Shown here: one piece after another, positions 34,161-44,601 of the stretch
Numbering within the stretch: position 1 is the stretch's first letter
How the letters are laid out: each line of letters opens with the position of its first letter
Assembly (NCBI GenBank): GCA_013407085.1
Contig: JACCGJ010000269.1
Coordinates: 62,001-126,000, forward strand
Direction of reading: 5' to 3'
Length of the DNA: 64,000 bases
DNA from: Atriophallophorus winterbourni
Lineage: Eukaryota > Platyhelminthes > Trematoda > Plagiorchiida > Microphallidae
The notes under the pieces: generated by a model
The model's input: only the letters and a program-made list of their open reading frames with translations
Database searches by the model: none
Told to the model about the DNA's origin: nothing
Position numbers and translations under genes: made by a program

Positions 34161-34639
34161 GTAAGTTTTCGTAAATCTGTAGTGAATAAATGCAAAAATA
34201 TAACAGGAAAATTTTATAGTAAAAACGGACAAAGGAACGAACTCACGATAAGTGAAAATTCAACGCAAATGTCCAACGCAAATATCCACACACAAAAATA
34301 TTCCAGCTCCAAACTCCGGTGTGTCGCGTTGATCAGCAGTTATAATTGACGAAGCTGAAAATATGGCGCCAAGACAATTTTGCTGTTAACCGTCGTGATT
34401 CGCAAACACGCAATAATACAGCACCATGGAAATCAAGCAGAATAGGAAAGCACGCGTAAAAAGTTTATTATGGAATTATCGTTGATTAAAACAAACATAT
34501 GAGGAAATGGAAGAGCAATTGAAAAGAAAGTGAAATTACAAGTCGCTACAAATCTCCGCCTCCATTTTTTTTGAAATAATAGAGGTAGAATTAGCAAATG
34601 CGATATAAATTTGTTAAATATAGTTGTTCATATCTGGGT

Positions 34640-35580
34640 AATAATAAAAGCAAATCTAAATGCTTTGACTGATGTCGAACTTCGACACGAGGTAAAAGTG
34701 TAGCGTGTGGGGTAAAGACAGGCCGGGCCATTTCAGATCAACATTTGGCAATTGGCCTATAACTAGCAAATTATCGACATTCATTGGTCCAACAGTAACA
34801 CTGGAACAAAGGTTTATTGCAGTAAAAAAGCGTACAAGCCTAAAATAACAACTGCAGGATGGTATGGTATTTAATAAAGCAAGCAAAAGTGAAAAGATGA
34901 AGCGAGTGTCATAAGAGGATAATAGAACAATAGTTTTTGTGGCGTAGAAGCATAGCTTAAAAAATCACAGGGTGTTATATACAGTGCGGTGAAAATAAAA
35001 CAGGGAGTATCATCTAGTACGGCGGCGGGGAGGCCATATAGCGGGCCACACTCGCTTGGAAATTGCGTCTACCCGAATTTGCGAGGCGGTAGCAGGGGAA
35101 ACGGAGGCATCGCGGTTACGTTAGACTTGTAAACAAGTGAAACAGTAAGTTAAATGTAGTACGTGCGTGGCATCAAGGGGTTTTTGTAATGGGGTTCTTG
35201 GGGAAGGAGTCGATTCTGTGTTTAAACACGGTTAAGGAAGGAGCCGATACCACATCCTCTGGTAATTTGTTCCAAACAGCACAAACACGCACATAGAAAA
35301 AGTAATTTCGGCAGTTGATACAGGACTGTTTCAAGCAGTCTGAGGGAGTGACCGCGCAAATGCGTTGTCTCGGTATTGCGGGAGAATAGGGAAAAGCACG
35401 GGTGGGTGGGTGAGGACATGATCTGATGGAGATAGATAAGATCACCACGGGTCCGGCGATACTGCACAGAAAACATTTTCAATATTTCCAATCTTTGGGG
35501 ATATGGAATGAAGAACAATCCTCTGACGTTCGGCGGTACAAACACAAACAAAGAGTAACAACGTTGCACGAACGCATCTC
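34640..35580 (-). mobile_element. CR1-like C-terminus with long 3' UTR
   Basis: The minus strand at 35569-35173 encodes, with one frameshift, IPYPQRLEILKMFSVQYRRT, RGDLIYLHQIM, and NYFFYVRVCAVWNKLPEDVV up to a stop near 35173. The ~530 bp beyond (to about 34640) has no frame and appears to be a long 3' UTR, including an AATAAA-containing stretch near 34810. A subfamily distinct from the others. Confidence 0.65.
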
Positions 35581-35779
35581 ATTTGCGTCTTGATTTCTCC
35601 GCGAGTTCAACCTGTCCAACGCTAATCGTGTTCGCACACGAATTCAAGAACATAAGAGACGCTTATTAGCCAAAGGCGTTTATTAACCATTGGAAAAATA
35701 ACGAAACACGCCTATCTTACATAGACAGAGCAAACAAACATCCTCACGCATGCACGTCCCGGTTGTTAATTCCATCTTA

Positions 35780-36065
35780 TTTTGTCAGTCGATTTCGTGC
35801 CAACCGGTACATTTCAAGACATCGCCACCCTGAGCCCCTTGGGCCGAAATCAACGAATTGCATGCCCTTCAATTACGGCTGACGTTGTCCATCATTCCAT
35901 AGTTGCGATGTTGTCACACGAATTGTTCAATTGGAATCCGCCGCAAACTAAAAAAATATTACAAACTCGGATTTGTCGTCGTTGGACTATTCTGCGCTTC
36001 TTGCTCTTTTGTTGTGTCGGAGGGTGGAGTTATGCATCCCATTTGAAAGTTCGTGATTAACAATA
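35780..36065 (+). repeat. Unidentified dispersed coding-like repeat, copy e (open frame)
   Basis: The best-preserved copy, with an uninterrupted frame at 35782-36060 of 92 codons. It contains ITADVVHHSIVAMLSHELF in the middle and LRFLLFCCVGGWSYASHLK near the end. Segments of it recur, broken, at 29-215, 2225-2450, 6745-6960 (minus) and 12270-12487 (minus). I do not recognise the protein. Multicopy occurrence makes a transposon-encoded or processed origin more likely than a host gene. Confidence 0.5.
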
Positions 36066-36225
36066 GTCGCGGCACAACTACGCATTTGTTATAATGAAAA
36101 ATGTTATCTGAAATATTCAAGTTCCGCCCCATGTATGGCTAGTATAACTTCTTTCTAGCATATGCGAACTAGTAAATTGGATGATACATTGTCTCAAATA
36201 ACACATGTGTTTTCCCCACACACAG

Positions 36226-36251
36226 GGAACGTATCGCACAATAATCTCTAC
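36226..36251 (+). CDS. Possible terminal MEG exon
   Basis: After TTTTCCCCACACACAG the phase-2 reading gives ERIAQ and then a TAA stop at 36242-36244, which would close the MEG frame after 34160. A GTGAGT follows 26 nt in, so it might instead be an unrelated chance exon. No polyadenylation signal close by supports it. Confidence 0.2.
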
Positions 36252-36720
36252 GTGAGTCCATAAGGTTATAAATATTTGGAAAAATTACGACGCTTTTTCA
36301 ATATTTTGTAACGCAATATCATATTTTCATCCTAACTCTGACTTTTTCAACCAACAGGTACTCAAATCCACTTCGCATTGAGCAAAGTTTACGAAGCCGA
36401 ACTATCGCGCATTCACGCTGCATTACATTCATAAAATATGCATCGCACTTTATAAAATTATCGCTGGCTAACAATGTTTTTAATATAGACTGGGATTCGG
36501 TGTGGGGTTTTATTAGAAATGCTTCGAAGTGCAAAATAGTTGGCAACATTTAAGTAAAACTTATGATTTCTGACGCGAAAATGATCTCGCTTGAGGGAAG
36601 ACAAGGGAGTTTTCTCGATCCTACACGAAACATCCACAGACAAAGCTATTCAAATTTGATAGTCTTGAGAAATATTCATAGATGATTAATTGCTATCCAT
36701 ATAACCGTAAACGAAACAGT

Positions 36721-37830
36721 TTGTGATTCTTGTATTGGAACATCGTGGTTCGTTTTACGAACCCAATGTAACAGAGGAATTTAAATGTAACATTGTTTAC
36801 AACTTATCTACTGTTGCGAGCCTCACTGAACCTAATCTTACAGTCTACACCTGATGACGGCAAACAGCCAGAAAACAGTAGTGGTGTATAAGTGCTGTGG
36901 AAGTGAGCAACACATTACTTTCGTCATCCATAAGTGCCTCGAGTGCTTGACAAAGAATCACTTTTCGATTCTGTTTTAACATCGTGGTTCGTTGTACGAA
37001 CACTATGTAACAGTGGCATTAAAGAATAGCTCTGTTTAACACTTATCCGCTGTTTCAAGGCTCACTGAACCTAATCTTATTGTCTACACCTGATGACGGA
37101 TAACAGGGAGAAACTGGTTGTGGTGTGTAAGTGTGGGGGATGTGAGCAACGCATTACTTTGGTCATCCATAATTGCCTCGAGTGCTTGACCACGAATCAC
37201 TTTGTGATTCTGTGCTTGAACATCGTGGTTCGTTGTACGAACACTATGTACCAGTGGCATTTAAGTATAACTTTGTTTCAAGGCTTAATTTTTCCTAATC
37301 TTAGGGTCTCCACCTAATGACGGCAAACAGCCAGAAACCGGTAATGGTGTGAGTTGGGGATATGTGAGCAACACATTACTGTGGTCATACATAAGCGACC
37401 TGAGTGCTAGACTAATACTTTATGAATCTGTATTTTAATATCGTGGTTCGTTGTACGACCCTATGTAACAGTGTCATTCAAGTATAACTTTGTTTACCAC
37501 TTATCCACTGTTTGAAGGTAATTACTGAATCTAAAATAAGCGTCTCCAACAGGTGGACGCAAAAAGCCAGAAACCGCTAGTGGTGTGTAAGTGCGGGGGA
37601 TGTGAGCAACACTTCACTTTAGTCCATAAGCGCCTTGAGTGCTTGACCACGAATAACTTTGTGATTCTGTGTTCGAACATCGTGGTTCGTTAAACAGTGG
37701 CATTCAAGAAAAACTTTGTTTACCACTTATCCACTGATTCAAAGCTTACTGAACCTAATCTTACCATCTCCACCTGATGACGGAAACAGCCAGCAAGCGG
37801 CAGCGTTGTCTGTGGTACAGAAACTTCGTC
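36721..37830 (+). repeat. Tandem array of a ~240-bp repeat, about 4.6 copies
   Basis: The marker CATCGTGGTTCGTT recurs at about 36741, 36980, 37221, 37439 and 37678, giving spacings of 239, 241, 218 and 239 bp. Each monomer also has GTAAGTGCGGGGGATGTGAG, a GCCTCGAGTGCTTGACCACG-type stretch, and CACCTGATGACGGCAAACAG. Isolated monomers or parts are found at 316-378, 16405-16500 (minus), 48475-48590 (minus) and 58262-58450. No coding potential is visible. Confidence 0.9.
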
Positions 37831-37929
37831 AGATCAAGCGTAATAGACTCTGATTAGTCTTACCACTAAACAGCCTATTGAAATCCTAAGGAACTTATAT
37901 TCTAATATCGGTTATATTTAAAGCAAAAA

Positions 37930-38505
37930 TGCGTTATCACCGAGAACTTGTAACTTGTGTGCGACTATCTCCTCCTGGAGGATGAGTCGGCTTCAATGAA
38001 GACTCTTGGGAATTTGGGTACAAAGCCTCGTCCCCAGCACTACTCGGCGTTTGTTCGAGTCAGCTTCTCTAGACTTTGCACAACCAAGTGCGACCTGCAA
38101 GGCAGCAGGGAGTTGCCAGAAAGAGGTGGTGTGCACCAACTAACCGTCTGTCAGACTCCGTTCTAGGTTTATCTCCAGAAGCCTTTCCCGCGATCGGGTA
38201 TCCGGCAAGGCAGTGGAGGTTTAAAATCAGGGTTTTCCTTCCCTTAGATGAAATGCCCTCCCAGGCTAACAAGCTACATCTGCCCGAAGCAAGCTGGTTT
38301 TCAGGCGCCAGTCACTCGCCCTCGTCACTTCTCCAGTTGGTAGAAGCAGTTACTCCGGGCTCGGGGAGCCACATTTGCAGGCGAGAAGCTGGACTTGGTT
38401 GTCAGAGGCTATTTGAGACGCGCGCCATATGGGAGCATTTTATAAACAGTGGGAGCTTATCCCCACTGCCACCCCCGGCTATGACAACCTTTGGAACGAT
38501 CGACT
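37930..38505 (-). mobile_element. Non-autonomous RTE-related element, copy 1 (minus strand)
   Basis: Read on the minus strand it starts GTTCCAAAGGTTGTCATAGC at about 38505 and ends in ...GTCGCACACAAGTTACAAGT near 37935. It aligns along its full length with 59518-60107. Its first half aligns with the 5' UTR of the RTE element at 40985-41270, and its second half does not occur in that element. The open frames across it on either strand have no recognisable domain. Confidence 0.7.
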
Positions 38506-38749
38506 AATTACTTTACAAGTGAGTCTTGTGGCTCTGTCACATTCTTTATCCACCATCTTCAGCGGAAGACCACCAATGAAGGACATATACAAGAAAGCGT
38601 GCGGCCATCATTACAGGGAGAATATACGATAAAATCATTGACTCGTGAAACAACAGACATGTTGTAGACTAAGTAATCCGTTGAATCCACTGTTCAATAA
38701 GTTTCGCACAAAAAACTACGAATTTCCCGCACAGAGTCAAGGCGTGATC

Positions 38750-39640
38750 TTAACTGAAGCGCGCAAAACGCTTGAGACAAATGCAGTGTGTTGCTGACAT
38801 CGCCAGAACGGACACTCGACAATGGGATTCTGGTGGTTTGTCGCTATCAAATACAAAATTAAGTGCCCTCAGTGAGTCCGACGCTGGAATCTGTGAAACT
38901 TTCCGAAAGTTCAAAAGACGTATCGCCGCCATGATTCATTATGCCAGCTCAAAGCAGCACAACAATGAACTACGTTCGAGCATGCGCACCGATGCTCTCC
39001 GAAAGGAGTTGTTCGGTAGTAATGTTGATATAGAGAAGCAAATCAACCTGCTTAGGTTACGCTGGTTGGGTCACGTTTTACGGATGCCGGACCACCGACT
39101 TCCGAAACAGATTCTTTTTGCGACACCACATCCAGATTGGCGTAAATCTCGGGGTGGCCAAACCGTCACATGGCATAAACAGTCAAAAACCCTTACTAGT
39201 AATCTTTCAAAAAGTCGGCGCAGTGCGTCTTCCAGGCCGGTGTCCCCGCGATCAGATATCGCAATGGCTAGTTACGCTTCAGGATATGTCCAGAAACCGT
39301 GTTCAATGGCGGTCTTGCACTAATCATCTTCTTGGAGTGTTTGTTTAACCTTGTATGTTGTCAAGCGGAGTGACGAGAAAAGCTTGTTATGATGCATGAC
39401 AGTGGAAGCCGCAAGGAAGCTGCCAGGCTGATGTCGCTATACTCGTTCACGAAACTTGTTTGAATGCATGTTCCATTCGAGGTGTAGGCACCTCTACCCC
39501 GTTTGTTTGTGCTTACTCTTCTATAAAATCCGTAGCTAGTTAAGTCCCACCCTTCCCCATCTTTTAGGATTTTACTTTTTCATGGTTGTGTGGCAGTTAA
39601 GCATTCGGTACGCACTACCGTTGTAATGCTGTCTGTGATG
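38750..39640 (+). mobile_element. 3' end of an RTE-clade element, subfamily B
   Basis: A plus-strand frame (38772-39323) carries the typical RTE C-terminal segment INLLRLRWLGHVLRMPDHRL, then PDWRKSRGGQ. The element at 40985 has CQLRWLGHVLRMDERRLPRL and PDWKRRRGGQ at the same place. The end of the frame is shifted. A ~300-bp 3' UTR follows to a (GAT)n tail near 39635. The same 3' UTR occurs inverted at 40575-40850. Confidence 0.75.
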
Positions 39641-39839
39641 ATGATGAGGTACCGTAACCAAAATATACGTCGTGTAAAGGCTCCTATGAACACACTCACA
39701 ATGCATAAACACTGAAAGCTAGCTAGACACGGAGATTAATAAGCGGGTTGGCAGAGCAGCCGTCATTTTACCCGTTTAAACTCTTGTGTCTGCAGCAACG
39801 ACAAATTCATAACGAGGACAAAGATGATGACATACAGTG

Positions 39840-40015
39840 CTGGCATATTAAATCTTTTACTGTATGGTGGGGAATCCTGAACCCTCCACGAATGGATGCC
39901 TTCCATTTAAGCAGCTGCATCTTGAACATATCGTGGATGGACAAACTGACAATTGCCAAAGTGCTTTCTAAAGCTGGTTCACCCTACTACGACAGCGCCG
40001 CCTAGGTCATGTGTA
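39840..40015 (+). mobile_element. Non-LTR retrotransposon C-terminal fragment
   Basis: The plus strand reads MDAFHLSSCILNISWMDKLT then IAKVLSKAGSP, matching the LNAFHxRCLRxILxISWxDxxT pattern seen between the reverse transcriptase and the C-terminus of RTE-like LINEs. It probably belongs to the zinc-finger family, but the finger nearby (40130-40345) is on the other strand. Confidence 0.5.
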
Positions 40016-40129
40016 CAAATGATCTGTCGTGAAGATGATGATAAAAAACGGAATCTTCAGCCATATTTGCACCTGTTTCGTTATTATTTTCTCACGAATC
40101 AATGGCAGGAGGCGAACAACACAATCGAA

Positions 40130-40345
40130 TGAATGCTCATGTTCTACAACTTTTTGAATGACTAAACAGTCCGATTCGGGAGGAACAATCTCTCCCGCAG
40201 CGCTGACAACGAAAGTCAGAACTCGGTGGTATTGCTTCAGTTACACGCCGGCGGCGTGATCTGCGTTCAGCGGCCAAGAGCTGTATCTGCTCCTCCCCAG
40301 CTTGCAGACGACGCTTTACACAATGCCTCCATGTGTATCATGGCA
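40130..40345 (-). mobile_element. Zinc-finger C-terminus of a non-LTR retrotransposon
   Basis: The minus strand reads LAAERRSRRRRVTEAI and then SDFRCQRCGRDCSSRIGLFS followed by HSKSC. It is the best-preserved finger of the four in the window. Confidence 0.65.
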
Positions 40346-40574
40346 ATAAACCACGAACAATCAGAACAAAATGAAAGAAACATTTTATTTGACAACAAGT
40401 TCGACATTGATCACGGGTTCAAGTATCATTCACATAGTAAAACCACATCACATAAACACAGACATTTTTGGGGGGAGGGAGAAAAAGAACATGGGTCCGT
40501 TTCGATTGAGGTTCACCTGAAAGCAGGATAAAAACAAGTTGGAAAAGTAGTGAGGACAAAAACTTATTCGAACA

Positions 40575-40850
40575 AGTCAACATGACGATGGCATTACACC
40601 AGTATCATGTACCGAGTGCTTGGTTACCATACAACCATGAAAAAGTAAAATTCTAAAAGATGGGTATTCGTGGGAGCTAAACCAAGAGAAGATTAGACAC
40701 AGACTCATTGGGATGAGGTGCCTACACCTCGAATCAAACATGCATTGAAACGAGTAGAGCGACTTCAGCATGGCAGCTTCCTTGCGGCTTTCACTGTCAT
40801 GTATCACAACAAGCTTTGCTCACCACTTAACTTGATAACCGACAAGATGA
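40575..40850 (-). mobile_element. RTE subfamily B 3' UTR fragment, inverted
   Basis: GAGGTGCCTACACCTCGAAT, TGGCAGCTTCCTTGCGGCTT and CAACCATGAAAAAGTAAAAT are the reverse complements of stretches at 39357-39605. The similarity runs for about 270 bp. Confidence 0.75.
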
Positions 40851-40984
40851 ATCAAACACTGCAAGGAATTGTCTACAACATGATGGCCACTAAACACGAT
40901 TGTGCGCCATATCGCTAAGGGTAAGAAGCCACTGCGAATGCTCATCTTTTGGACCCCAACCTGGCAGACTGATCGCACTAACCG

Positions 40985-43900
40985 TAGCTAGTTCCAAAGG
41001 TTGTCATAGCCGGGGGTGGCAGTGGGAATGAGCTCGCACTGTTTATAAAATGCTCCCATATGGCGGGTGACTGGCGCCTCAAAACCAGTTTGCTCCGGGC
41101 AGATGGAGCTCGTTAGCCTGGGAGGGCAATCCATCGAAGGGAAGGAAAACCCTGATTCCAAACCTCCGCTACCTTGCGACATACCCGATTGCGGGAAGAC
41201 TTTTGAGTCAAAGGCTCCGGGTGGGGTCCCCTAAGCTAACCCCCCACTTCGGCCTTGGCAACCGGGTAGTATGTCGCCTACAACAAGAACCATGGAATCT
41301 ACTTCAACCACAACTTGCTGTCAAAATTACCTTCGCTACATTACATCACATGCCGATCCTTATATCCCACACCTCTCATTAAACACAAGCAATGAATCTC
41401 GTCAAGATGCTCCTTCAAGCTCGCCAAACACAGAACAACCAAGCCAGAGTGTTCAATTCTTGAAACCCCGTATGCCCTTCAAGCTAGCTGCATTCAACGT
41501 CAGGACCTTGAGCCAAGCAGGACAACAGGCTGGATTAGCTCGTACACTAGAAACGATGAGAGTAGACATCTGCTGCCTATCAGAAACGCGCTTACACGAC
41601 TCTAGTAATGTGATAAACCTATGCTCACCGAATAATACCGGCGTCAAGTTCCGTTTGCGTGTATCTGGTGATGAAGAGGCCCAGACAGCGGGACTTGCAG
41701 GAGTTGGTATTGCCCTGAGCTCACGCGCCGAGGCAGCCTTGATTGACTGGTTACCTGTCAATAGCCGTCTATGCGCCGTCCGACTTGGTGGCTCATGCAA
41801 AATCAGTCAACACAGGCAGACCACCCGTGCACTTTTCGTCATCGCAGCCTACGCCCCCACTGACTGCAGTGCTGATTTAGCGAAAGACGAATTCTACCGA
41901 AGTCTAGACGAACTACTGCGTAAAGCACGAAAGTCGGATATTGTCATCCTGGCTGGCGATCTTAATGCCCGAGTTGGCCGCCTCTCACAAAGTGAACGAC
42001 ACCTGGGTGGTCCGTATGGTCTCGATTGCGTCAGATCGGACAACGGTGAACGCCTGTTGTGCTGAGCACCGCCTATTTCTCAGCATCGTCAACTTCCGAC
42101 ATTCCAAACAACGGTCAGCAACATGGAGATCCCCCTCAACAGGACTCTGGACACAAATTGATCACATTGCGATCAGTTATCGATGGCGTTCCAGTGTGCA
42201 AGACTGTAGATCATATTGGTCGACCTGCCTATAATCAGACCACGCGTTAGTCTGTGCAAACTTAACTATGCGTTTCAGCGGATCGCGTAAGAAAAATATA
42301 TCACGAGGCTGGATACGCTTAAACTATCAGATAGATCAGTGGCAGAGAACTATTTAACGGCCCTATCTAATGCACTCGGACCCCATCCCGATAATATTGA
42401 GGAGCATTGGGCTCAAATCCAAAGCGCAATGTATCATGCTGGCCTGGAAAGCTGTGGAACATCCAAGCGAACAGGTTCCAACTGGATATCTGCTGCTACA
42501 GCCAAATTAATTGACCAACAGCGTTTCTTACCTCCGGGGAAAGATATGATGAACAGCGCAGGCAAATTCGCCACCAGTTGAAGACCAGTCTCAAAACGGA
42601 CCGAGAATCATGGTGGGAAGAGCGGACAGGCGAGATGGAAGCAGCCCAAGCAGTTGGCAACACCCGCAAATTGTTCCAGCTTATACGCTCCACGGGACCC
42701 CGAATGCCCAGCGTGAGCGAACTCATCACGGAAGCAGATGGGTCGTTGATTACCAACAGAGAAAAGCGAATGGACCGCTGGAGGGAACATTTCGCTAGCC
42801 AATTCAATCAACCGCGACCACTCTCTGTTGCTCAGCCAAGTGGCTCCACCACTCAGTGGCCGGCCCCACAGGGACCACCTACAGAGGCAGAAATTCGCTC
42901 ACACATAATGAAGCTTAGACGACGCAAGGCACCTGGTTTAGACGAGCTACCAGCCGAACTATTCGTTGAAGGTGTCGACGTTTTGTGCAGTGAGCTGTCA
43001 GTGCTCATCGGAAGGATCTGGAACGAGGAAACCATACCCAGCGCGTGGGGAGCGTCAGCCATCGTCCCAGTATTCAAGAAAGGGTCGAGGAAAGAGTGCG
43101 GTAATCACAGGGGTATCAGTCTCATATCGGCGGTTTCTAAACTGTTTGCATCAATCATCCTGACCAGGCTCAACAGCTACCGAGAAGCAGAGTATTGAGA
43201 AGAACAGGCTGGTTTCAGAGGAGGACGCGGGTGTGTGGACCAAATCTTCACACTGCGCCAAATTTTGGAGCAACGTTACCAATACGCATGTCCAACAATT
43301 ATCGTCTTTCTTGACATACGAGCAGCCTTTGATTCCATTGACAGAACCGCTCTCTGGGACTGTCTCATTCGCCATGGTGTCCCACCGAAGTACGTAATCC
43401 TGCGCAAGAAGCTGTACTGCCACACCACCGGCAGAGTCAAAGCCTATGGTGATTTATCCAAGCAGTTTACCATTTCCAGCGGGGTTCGTCAAGGATGTCC
43501 GATCTCCCCATTCCTATTTAACTTTGCGATTGACGATGTCATGAAAGCAGCAACAGCCCAGCTACCGAATTGTGGGATCGACCTGCTCCCCCGGTCGACG
43601 AGTTATGGATCTGGACTATGCTGACGACATTGCTCTCCTCGGAGAGGATGCTTGCGCCATACGAAGCGCTTTGGATCTACTCGCTGATTAGTTGTCGCTG
43701 TATGGATTTCATTTCTCTCCGTCAAAACGCAAAGTGTTCCTACAGGATTGGACAGACCCAATACTTGATTTGACGGTCAAAGACCATAAACTGGAAGTGA
43801 CTGACAGATTCACCTATCTAGGGAGCTGCACCACCACTAGGGGCGATATCGAAGCTGAAATCACAGCACGGATTGCAAGAGCACCCCGTGCTTTCTTTGA

Positions 43901-44600
43901 GTTACGGCATCTGTGGCGCGGACACGATGTTGGATTACGCTTGAAGGGCAGAGTGTACCAGGCCACCTTACGAGCAGTTCTACTGTATGGCTGCAAGACG
44001 TGGACGCTGCGTCAAGCCGATAGTCAACGATTATCGACGTTTGATCATTGCTGCCTGAGGAGTATAGCTCGTCTAAGCTGGCAACACAGAGTCAGAAATG
44101 ATGACGTCAGGAGGGCAGTCCTCGGCGATCACTCTGTGCCACTCTCCGATCATATATCCATGTGCCAGCTGAGATGGCTGGGGCACGTTCTCCGTATGGA
44201 TGAGCGACGCCTTCCTCGCCTAGCTCTTTTTGCTCTCGCTGGACCTGATTGGAAACGTCGCCGTGGCGGACAAAAGAATACCTGGTGGAAGACCCTCAAG
44301 CGTCTAAAAGCCGCACTAGCCATCGTCGGAACATCGCGCTTACCCGGGTGGGGTCCGAGGGACCGTGAAGATATGTGGCTGATAACACTCAGTGTGATGG
44401 CAAAAGAAAGGAACCAGTGGCGAGAATGCTGCCGTACTTGTGTTCCCATTTATCAGTGATCCTCCCTTATTCCAAAAAGACAAAAAAAGGATCAAAAATC
44501 CCCTTTTTTTCCTTTTTTTCTTTCATCATGTACCTTCTTCATGGTATACTTGTTGGCATATCGTCTGTAAGACTTGTTTAATAATAATAATAGTAATAAT
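40985..44600 (+). mobile_element. Nearly full-length RTE-clade retrotransposon (SR2-like)
   Basis: Begins TTCCAAAGGTTGTCATAGCC at about 40992, has a ~280-bp 5' UTR, and encodes endonuclease then reverse transcriptase on the plus strand. It ends with a short 3' UTR and a (TAA)n tail at 44580-44600. Length and domain order suit the RTE clade, which in schistosomes includes SR2. The 3' end abuts the CR1 element at 44602-46270. Confidence 0.85.
41271..44459 (+). pseudogene. RTE endonuclease/reverse transcriptase, broken by frameshifts and stops
   Basis: The conserved start is probably MPFKLAAFNVRTL at 41472; an in-frame ATG at 41271 adds a 67-residue unconserved leader. Endonuclease motifs: FNVRTL, DICCLSETRL, VILAGDLNARVG, WTQIDHIAISYRWRS, SDHALV. 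Reverse transcriptase motifs: RRKAPGLDELPAELF, PVFKKGSRKECGNHRGISL, motif A FLDIRAAFDSIDR, motif B SSGVRQGCPISPFLF, motif C LDYADDIALL. The C-terminal RLKGRVYQATLRAVLLYGCK and LRWLGHVLRM follow. Damage: a frameshift near 42055, another near 42235, one near 42575, a TGA at 43196-43198, a frameshift near 43600 and a TAG at 43689-43691. The last 255 codons are clean. Recently dead rather than ancient. Confidence 0.85.
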
Positions 44601-44601
44601 A

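Noticed and set aside
36845..36880. Hammerhead-ribozyme-like core (CTGATGA ... GAAA) in the ~240-bp repeat monomers
   Set aside because: CTGATGACGGCAAACAGCCA then GAAAC has the right order and spacing, but the base pair that should close stem II is mismatched (C opposite A). I also could not find a stem III ending in an NUH cleavage triplet with a matching stem I. Several monomers have also lost the core. A structure search with a hammerhead covariance model would settle it.
38076..38507. 143-codon plus-strand frame
   Set aside because: It is the antisense of the non-autonomous RTE-related element (37930-38505), and no domain is visible.
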